NCBI GenBank assembly: GCA_007695045.1
Contig: REEP01000037.1
Span: 1 to 39,511, forward strand
Length of the DNA: 39,511 nucleotides
Origin: Rhodospirillales bacterium
GTDB taxonomy: Bacteria > Pseudomonadota > Alphaproteobacteria > Rhodospirillales > Defluviicoccaceae
Direction: 5' to 3'
This document shows, piece by piece, positions 34,400-39,511 of the stretch. The first letter of the stretch is position 1, and each line of letters starts with the position of its first letter. Below the pieces are notes generated by a model, which was not told the origin of the DNA, did not search any database, and worked only from the letters and a program-made list of their open reading frames with translations. The translations under genes were made by a program, and so were the position numbers.

Positions 34400-34419
34400 A
34401 TATGCGCCAGTGCGCATAA
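34400..34419 (-). promoter_or_regulatory. Probable ArsR operator
   Basis: A perfect 7-bp inverted repeat TATGCGC/GCGCATA (34401-34407 and 34412-34418, spacer CAGT) sits directly downstream of the -10 box. A second overlapping palindrome GCGCATATGCGC lies at 34396-34407. The placement between the -10 box and the arsR start is classic for an ArsR repressor site. Confidence 0.6.
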
Positions 34420-34421
34420 TA

Positions 34422-34449
34422 AGGATATGCCTGATCTCGTCATTGTCAA
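34422..34449 (-). promoter_or_regulatory. Promoter of the arsR operon
   Basis: On the minus strand a perfect TTGACA (34449-34444) is followed after 16 bp by TATCCT (34427-34422). The start site would fall around 34415, inside the operator repeat, which explains how repressor binding could block initiation. Confidence 0.6.
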
Positions 34450-34901
34450 TCGGTCGGGTTGTCGTCTGACCGTTGCACGGCGGGCCGGAAACCGCTTGTC
34501 AAACGCAAGCGAAGATATTAGCATTTCCTAATATAATATCTCTGAGCGTTTAGGGGCCAAATATGGCTGCAATTCCTTGATGAGAATACGAAAAGGGGAA
34601 GGGCCGCACGAAAATGGTAGGACCAAGCCGAGGTTCACGTGGCTTGGCCATCGAGATTTCAGCGCGGCACTCGCCACCCGCGCTTCGGCATGGGTGACGC
34701 GGTCACCATCTGTCCCACACCGGGGAACTCGGACTGGCACACGGTGGTTCGTGTCAACAGCCGGCTGACCGACGCCCACTTGGCCGTGGCGGGCGGGTGC
34801 GATTCGGTCGACCTGATCCGTCACCCGGGTCGATCGCGTAGCACTTAATGATAGTGTGAGAAAGTTAAATTCCCGTTAGCTGCTGACCTGAAAGGCCCGT
34901 C
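34450..34901. other. Spacer upstream of cydA with an AT-rich hairpin
   Basis: About 450 bp between the arsR promoter and cydA hold no gene I can support. An AT-rich island at 34510-34550 contains the perfect inverted repeat ATATTAG/CTAATAT (34515-34521 and 34528-34534, 6-nt loop), a possible regulator site or structural element. Short open frames at 34577-34848 overlap on both strands, lack codon bias and resemble nothing I know. Confidence 0.5.
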
Positions 34902-36290
34902 ATGGAGCTGGATCCCGTCCTCCTGTCCCGCATTCAGTTCGGGTTCGTCGTCGCCTTCCATATTCTGTTCCCCTCTCTCACCATCGGCATTGCCGCGTAT
35001 ATCGCCGTTCTTGAAGGGCTGTGGCTGAAAACAGGTCGCGAGAAATATTTTGCAATCTCCCGGTTCTGGACGAAGATTTTCGCAGTCTGCTTCGGCATGG
35101 GCGTCGTCTCGGGCATCGTCATGTCGTATCAGTTCGGAACAAACTGGAGCCGATTTTCCGACACGACCGCCAATGTCCTAGGCCCGCTGCTCGGCTACGA
35201 GGTTCTGACCGCCTTCTTCCTCGAGGCGACATTCCTCGGAATCCTGCTTTTCGGACGCCACTTGGTGCCGCGCTGGGTTCACTTTTTCTCCGCGCTGATG
35301 GTGTCGTTCGGCACGCTGTTCTCCTCCTTCTGGATTCTCTCAGCCAACAGTTGGATGCATACGCCGGCCGGGTACGAACTGATTGACGGAACCTTTCACG
35401 TAACCAGCTGGTTGGAGGTGATCTTCAACCCCTCCTTCCCCTACCGGCTCACTCACATGGTGATGGCGACCTTCCTCGCCGCTGCGTTCGTGATCATGGG
35501 CGTGGCCGCGCTGTATCTGCTGCAAAAGCGCCACGAGGACAACGCCCGCACCATGCTCTCCATGGGCATGGGTTTGGTGTTCCTGCTCGCGCCCGCGCAG
35601 GTGCTGATCGGCGATCTTCACGGTCTCAATACCTTCGAGTATCAGCCGGTCAAGGTGGCGGCGATGGAGGGTCATTGGGAAACCCAGCGAGGCGCTCCCC
35701 TGATCCTGTTCGCACTGCCGGACCGGGAGGCGGAGCGCAATCGGTTCGAGGTCGGCATTCCCAAGCTCGGAAGCCTGATCCTCACCCACGACCTGGACGG
35801 CGAGGTCCCGGGCCTTAAGGAGTGGGCGGCGGAGGACCGGCCGCCGGTGGGCATCGTGTTCTGGTCGTTCCGGATCATGGTCGCGATGGGGTTGTTGATG
35901 GTATTTGTCGCGGTGACCGGCATGGTGCTGCGACTGCGCGGCCGAATGTTCGACCGGCCGTGGTTCCTGAAGATCTGCGTTGCCATGGTTCCGACCGGAC
36001 TAATCGCTATCCTGGCCGGCTGGGTCACCACCGAGGTCGGTCGCCAACCCTGGATCGTTTACGAGGTGATGCGGACGGCCGAGGGTGCGTCGCCGGCGGT
36101 CGGCGGTACCGAGGTATTGATTTCGCTTGTCGCGTTTTTCGTGGCGTATGCAATCATCTTCTCGGCCGGCATCTATTATATCGTGCAATTGATCCGGAAG
36201 GGGCCGGTGGATGAACCGCCGGCCACCAAGGGCCGACCGGCACGCCCGCTCTCCGCCGCCGGGGAGCCGTCGGGGAGTGCGGCGGAATGA
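34902..36290 (+). CDS. cydA: Cytochrome bd-type quinol oxidase subunit I, short-Q-loop (Cio) type
   Basis: Subunit I oxidises ubiquinol and holds hemes b558, b595 and d. The 462-residue sequence begins MELDPVLLSRIQFGFVVAFH with His20, matching the heme-ligand His19 of E. coli CydA, and the next ligand candidate is His185 in YRLTHMVMAT. The quinone-loop region after PAQVLIGDLHGLNTFEYQP is short, as in cyanide-insensitive oxidases (CioA), and WVTTEVGRQPWIVYEVM carries the conserved GRQPW. ATG 34902 has AAAGG upstream. The ATGA overlap with cydB shows translational coupling. It gives high-affinity respiration or growth under nitric oxide, sulfide or low oxygen. Confidence 0.93.
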   Translation: MELDPVLLSRIQFGFVVAFHILFPSLTIGIAAYIAVLEGLWLKTGREKYFAISRFWTKIFAVCFGMGVVSGIVMSYQFGTNWSRFSDTTANVLGPLLGYEVLTAFFLEATFLGILLFGRHLVPRWVHFFSALMVSFGTLFSSFWILSANSWMHTPAGYELIDGTFHVTSWLEVIFNPSFPYRLTHMVMATFLAAAFVIMGVAALYLLQKRHEDNARTMLSMGMGLVFLLAPAQVLIGDLHGLNTFEYQPVKVAAMEGHWETQRGAPLILFALPDREAERNRFEVGIPKLGSLILTHDLDGEVPGLKEWAAEDRPPVGIVFWSFRIMVAMGLLMVFVAVTGMVLRLRGRMFDRPWFLKICVAMVPTGLIAILAGWVTTEVGRQPWIVYEVMRTAEGASPAVGGTEVLISLVAFFVAYAIIFSAGIYYIVQLIRKGPVDEPPATKGRPARPLSAAGEPSGSAAE

Positions 36291-37294
36291 CCATTGACCT
36301 GCCGCTCATCTGGGCCGGAATCATCGCATTCGCCGTGTTCATGTACGTGCTGATGGATGGCTTCGACCTGGGCGTCGGGATCCTCTTCCCGTTCGTCCGC
36401 GACGAGGGCGAGCGGGACATCATGATGAACTCGGTCGCCCCTGTCTGGGACGGGAACGAAACATGGCTGGTCCTGGGCGGCGGCGGTCTCATGGTTGCAT
36501 TCCCCCTCGCCTACGCCACCATCCTGCCGGCCCTCTACCTGCCGGTTCTGCTCATGCTGATCGCCTTGATCTTCCGCGGCGTCGCCTTCGAGTTCCGGTT
36601 CAAGGCCGAAGGCCGCCAGAAACATGCCTGGAGCTGGTCGTTCCACCTTGGGTCCGTTTTTGCCGCATTTGCCCAAGGCGTGATTCTGGGCTCCTTTATT
36701 CAAGGCTTTACGGTGGAGGGTCGGGATTTCGTCGGCGGCCCGCTCGACTGGCTGACGCCGTTCGCGATCCTCACCGGCTTCGGCCTCATCGCGGGCTATG
36801 CGCTTCTTGGTACCACGTGGCTGGTGATGAAAACGGAGGGTGGCCTGCAGGCCTGGGCATATCGCAATGCCGAACGAGCCCTGCTCGCCGTGCTGGGCTT
36901 CATTGCGATCGTCAGCGTCTGGACCCCGTTCATGGACCCGGACATCGCCGCCCGGTGGTTTGCATGGCCCAATATCGCGGTGCTGTCGCCGGTGCCGATC
37001 GTCACCGGTCTAGTGGCGCTCGGGCTGTTCGTGGCGCTGCGGCGGCGGTTCGAGGGATATCCGTTCATTGGCGCGATCGCCCTGTTCGGACTATCCTACC
37101 TCGGTATCGCCATCAGCCTCTGGCCCAACGTGGTGCCCCCGGACATCTCCATCTGGGATGCCGCCTCGGCCCCCAAGACCCAGGCCTTCATGCTGTTTGG
37201 CGTAGTCGCGGTGACGCCCTTCGTGCTCGCCTACACCGCGTTCTCGTACTGGGTGTTCCGCGGCAAGGTGCGCGGCGACACCGGCTATCACTGA
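36287..37294 (+). CDS. cydB: Cytochrome bd-type quinol oxidase subunit II
   Basis: A 335-residue membrane protein, about eight to nine helices, beginning MTIDLPLIWAGIIAFAVFMY followed by the CydB signature LMDGFDLGVGILFPF and then APVWDGNETWLVLGGGGLMVAFPLAY (in pieces). ATG 36287 overlaps the cydA stop. No small cydX-like gene is evident after it, which is usual for short-Q-loop oxidases. It converges with aroE, the stops being about 13 bp apart. Confidence 0.92.
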   Translation: MTIDLPLIWAGIIAFAVFMYVLMDGFDLGVGILFPFVRDEGERDIMMNSVAPVWDGNETWLVLGGGGLMVAFPLAYATILPALYLPVLLMLIALIFRGVAFEFRFKAEGRQKHAWSWSFHLGSVFAAFAQGVILGSFIQGFTVEGRDFVGGPLDWLTPFAILTGFGLIAGYALLGTTWLVMKTEGGLQAWAYRNAERALLAVLGFIAIVSVWTPFMDPDIAARWFAWPNIAVLSPVPIVTGLVALGLFVALRRRFEGYPFIGAIALFGLSYLGIAISLWPNVVPPDISIWDAASAPKTQAFMLFGVVAVTPFVLAYTAFSYWVFRGKVRGDTGYH

Positions 37295-37310
37295 GAGCCT
37301 CGGGCCCTCA
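37292..37310. terminator. Small hairpin spanning the cydB and aroE stop codons
   Basis: TGAGAGC (37292-37298) and GCCCTCA (37304-37310) can pair with one A:C mismatch around a CTCGG loop. The two ends are the stop codons of the convergent genes. Without a T-tract, terminator function is uncertain. Confidence 0.3.
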
Positions 37311-38123
37311 GCCGGCAGCCATCGCCGTGGATAAGGCGGCCTCCAGAACCGCGAGGTCCGGCTCTCGGCCCGTATAGAGCCTAAACTGATACGCGGCCTG
37401 CTGTAGCTGCATGCGCACGCCAGGGATGGCGACACAGCCCCGCGCCGCGGCGGTACGCAGCAGCTCGGTCTCCACCGGCACCGGCACCGCATCGAACACC
37501 ACCACGCCCCGGGTGAGCGCCGCTTCCGGGATCAGGCAGCCGGTATCATCGCCAAAGCCCACTGGCGTTGCGTGGGCGATCAGGTCGAAGGGACCGGCGG
37601 CTTCGAGCGCTTCCGGCGGCCCGCCGAAGACGGCACCCATGGACTTCGCCAGCGCCCGCCCGTTATCGATGCTTCGGTTGAAGACGCTGACGCGCACACC
37701 TGCTTCGTTGAGGCCATAGATGATGGCACGGGCACCGCCGCCCGCCCCGACCACCGCGGCGACCTTGCCGGCCAGATCCATCTTCTCCCGAAAGGCGCGG
37801 ACAGCACCGATCCAGTCGACGTTATGCCCCGTCAGGACCCCGTCATCGTTGACGACCGTGTTGACGGCGCCGATGGCCCAGGCGGTTTCGTCGATCCTGT
37901 CCAGGTAGGCCATGATCCGCTGCTTGTGCGGCATGGTGACGCCGAGCCCGCGGATGCCGAGAGCGCGCATGGCGGCGACCGCCCCGCCGGTGTCCTCCGT
38001 CCCGAAGGCGACATAGGCGAAATCCAGCCCCATCGCCCGGTAGGCGGCGTTGTGCATGGCAACGCCGAAGCGGCCGGGACGCCCGGCGATGGAGCCGCAG
38101 AGTATCGGATGGCTGGACGGCAT
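37308..38123 (-). CDS. Shikimate dehydrogenase family, divergent N-terminal site
   Basis: A 271-residue NAD(P)-dependent enzyme with the AroE catalytic pair Lys67 in GVTMPHK and Asp103 in GHNVDWIG, and the dinucleotide-binding GAGGGARAIIYG. In AroE the shikimate-binding Ser-x-Ser lies near the N-terminus (as in HSLSP); here the segment is GSIAGRPGRFGVAMHNAAY, so those serines are replaced. It may therefore use a different substrate such as quinate or an amino-shikimate relative, or be a conserved AroE-like variant. The gene is alone on its strand between cydB and the kinase, so it cannot be assigned to the main shikimate pathway. Start ATG 38123 has GCGGAAA upstream. Confidence 0.8.
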   Translation of the reverse strand: MPSSHPILCGSIAGRPGRFGVAMHNAAYRAMGLDFAYVAFGTEDTGGAVAAMRALGIRGLGVTMPHKQRIMAYLDRIDETAWAIGAVNTVVNDDGVLTGHNVDWIGAVRAFREKMDLAGKVAAVVGAGGGARAIIYGLNEAGVRVSVFNRSIDNGRALAKSMGAVFGGPPEALEAAGPFDLIAHATPVGFGDDTGCLIPEAALTRGVVVFDAVPVPVETELLRTAAARGCVAIPGVRMQLQQAAYQFRLYTGREPDLAVLEAALSTAMAAG

Positions 38124-38234
38124 GGCAGTTTCCGCATCTGAAGCTGGCCGGCACTAAACCAAGGCGGCATCTCCGGCGCAAGGCGCCACGAACGCCGTTG
38201 CGCACCGACCCGAATCCTTGGCAGCTTCCGTGCC

Positions 38235-39170
38235 ATGCGCGTCCTCGCCATCACGCCCAACGTCGCCATCGACCGCACCCTGGACGTCCCCGGCTTCGCC
38301 GCCGGGGCGGTGTGGCGAGCACGCTCGGCAAGCGTCGTCTGCGGCGGCAAAGGGATTAATGTCGCCCGCGCCGTCATCGCCCTCGGGCATACCGCCACCT
38401 GCGCCGGCTTGGTCGGCGGGCACGGTGGGCGGCTGGCCACGGAGGCTGCAGCAGCGGAGGGCCTTCAATCCGCGTGGACCCCGATTGCCGGAGAAAGCCG
38501 CACCTGCGTGATCGTCGTCAGCGGTGGCGAGGCCACCGTGATCAACGAGCCGGGGCCGGCGGTCGCGGCCGATGAATGGGCCCGCTTCGTCGCCGATGTG
38601 TCGCGGGCTGCCGCAACCGCCGATGCGGTATGTTTGAGCGGCAGCATGCCGGGGAAGATCGCCGGAATGGCCATCGTGGACTTGGTACGCGCCGCCGCGC
38701 GGCACGGTGCCCCGGTGTGGGTCGACTGCAGCGGCGAGGCACTGGCGACCGCCAGCGCTGCCCGGCCATTCGGGATCAAGGTCAACGCCGACGAGGCCGG
38801 AGCACTGCTCGCCCGACCGATCACGGGATGGCAACAGGCTGCCGCCGCGGCTGCAACCATGGTCGCGGACGGGGTGTCGGTAGCGACGGTGACGCTGGGC
38901 GCAGAGGGAGCGGCACTCGCATGCGGGGCGGGCACCTGGATCGCCCGTCCGCCTCGCCTCCGGGCCGTGAGCGCCGTCGGCAGCGGCGATGCCTTCCTCG
39001 CGGGGCTGATGATCGGCTGGGGCCACGGGGACAGGCCGGATGCGGCACTGCGTCTGGCCACCGCCGCCGGCGCCGCCAATGCCTTGCAGGCCACTGCCCG
39101 GATCGATAGCGCAGACGTCACCCGCCTGGGTGCGGAGACGGAGGTGTTCGGGCCCGTTCGCGCCGGGTAA
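38235..39170 (+). CDS. PfkB-family (1-phosphofructokinase-like) sugar kinase
   Basis: A 311-residue ribokinase-fold enzyme with PfkB landmarks: ITPNVAIDRTLDVPG at the start, the first signature GGKGINVARAV, and the second signature AVSAVGSGDAFLAGLM with catalytic Asp252. It resembles 1-phosphofructokinase or tagatose-6-phosphate kinase, so it should phosphorylate a sugar phosphate with ATP in the cytoplasm. Isolated from other sugar-utilisation genes, its substrate is not defined. It diverges from the aroE-like gene, and the ribosome site is weak. Confidence 0.85.
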   Translation: MRVLAITPNVAIDRTLDVPGFAAGAVWRARSASVVCGGKGINVARAVIALGHTATCAGLVGGHGGRLATEAAAAEGLQSAWTPIAGESRTCVIVVSGGEATVINEPGPAVAADEWARFVADVSRAAATADAVCLSGSMPGKIAGMAIVDLVRAAARHGAPVWVDCSGEALATASAARPFGIKVNADEAGALLARPITGWQQAAAAAATMVADGVSVATVTLGAEGAALACGAGTWIARPPRLRAVSAVGSGDAFLAGLMIGWGHGDRPDAALRLATAAGAANALQATARIDSADVTRLGAETEVFGPVRAG

Positions 39171-39207
39171 TGTGAGCAGGCCTGACAGGAAAAGGGAGGG
39201 ATGTCCG

Positions 39208-39511
39208 ATGCACGTCTGGGAACTCAAGAGCGCCTTCGGCCTCGACAATCTGGAGCGTGCACAACGGCCGGATCCGGAGCCGCGGCGTGGGCAGGTGCTG
39301 CTGGCCATGCGGGCCGCATCCCTCAACTACCGTGACACGGTGGTGGTCGAGGGCGGCTACGGTCCGCGGGTCAGGACACCCTTGATCCCGGCATCGGACG
39401 GTGTCGGTGAGGTGGTGGCTGTCGGCGACGGCGTGGACCGGGTGGCCGTGGGCGAGCGGGTGGCGCCGTTGTTCTTCCAGCGCTGGTATGGCGGCGAGGC
39501 GCGGCAAGCCA
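39208..39511 (+). CDS. Medium-chain (zinc-binding/quinone-type) dehydrogenase, 3' end cut
   Basis: The first 101 residues of an MDR-superfamily oxidoreductase begin MHVWELKSAFGLDNLERAQR and include the N-terminal GroES-like domain (RRGQVLLAMRAASLNYRDTV) and PLIPASDGVGEVVAVGDGVD. GGAGG lies nine nt before the ATG. There is no structural-zinc cysteine lobe in the visible part, and LNYRD is common in NAD(P)-dependent quinone-oxidoreductase-like or aryl alcohol dehydrogenase families. The cofactor domain and stop are beyond the right edge. Confidence 0.8.
   Translation, partial: MHVWELKSAFGLDNLERAQRPDPEPRRGQVLLAMRAASLNYRDTVVVEGGYGPRVRTPLIPASDGVGEVVAVGDGVDRVAVGERVAPLFFQRWYGGEARQA

Noticed and set aside
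34577-34848. Overlapping short open frames on both strands before cydA
   Set aside because: No ribosome site, no recognisable family and competing frames on both strands; a decayed gene fragment is possible but cannot be supported.

Overview
This 39.5 kb, GC-rich window is chromosomal DNA of an alphaproteobacterium, probably a Rhodospirillales-like lineage. The assignment is an inference from gene content: an iscR / two-cysteine-desulfurase / ferredoxin series, an ELM1-type protein, a short-form CysE, a DUF3971 (YhdP/AsmA-like) protein and a bd oxidase with a short Q loop. I see no rRNA, tRNA, CRISPR array or intact insertion sequence. Most genes are dense housekeeping genes in short operons, often with 4-base start/stop overlaps.

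Layout. (1) 1-1521, minus: two coupled phage-like structural genes with their own promoter; the second runs off the left edge. (2) 1711-5662, plus: zinc alcohol dehydrogenase, ELM1-like protein, O-methyltransferase and a family-9 glycosyltransferase. (3) 5669-11876, minus: a sulfur-trafficking series in transcription order cysE, iscR, cysteine desulfurase 1, iscS, fdx, tenA, mnmA. The scaffold and chaperone genes usual in an isc operon (iscU, iscA, hscB, hscA) are absent, and their expected place is a 160-bp spacer made largely of short tandem repeats. (4) 12113-22932: alpha/beta hydrolase, anmK and tyrS (head-to-head on one CCATGG), a large DUF3971 protein, glnE, peroxiredoxin bcp and a ferritin-like protein. 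(5) 23040-25398: a lone FliL-family gene, a 514-bp gene-free stretch, then a Lpp-like lipoprotein next to an L,D-transpeptidase, and an acyl carrier protein. (6) 25523-32544: an AMP-forming acyl-CoA synthetase linked to the ACP gene, a cysteine-rich atypical metallophosphoesterase coupled to a sodium:solute symporter, and a Pat-type ADP-forming-ligase/GNAT fusion. (7) 32769-34449: arsR, an ArsP-like permease and a small thioredoxin-fold protein, with a clear promoter/operator. (8) 34902-39511: cydAB, an aroE variant, a PfkB-family kinase and the start of a medium-chain dehydrogenase.

How the genes work together. CysE makes O-acetylserine for cysteine; the desulfurases take sulfur from cysteine; MnmA uses IscS-derived sulfur for tRNA 2-thiouridine; IscR probably senses Fe-S status. 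The Lpp-like protein ends in lysine and the neighbouring transpeptidase has the YkuD catalytic motif, so the pair could tether outer membrane to peptidoglycan. Pat-type enzymes acetylate the PxxxxGK lysine of acyl-CoA synthetases, and this window holds both such a synthetase and a Pat-type fusion.

Several convergent gene pairs share a compact palindrome at or across their stop codons, a likely local form of bidirectional terminator. Function calls rest on motifs read by eye; no database search was possible.
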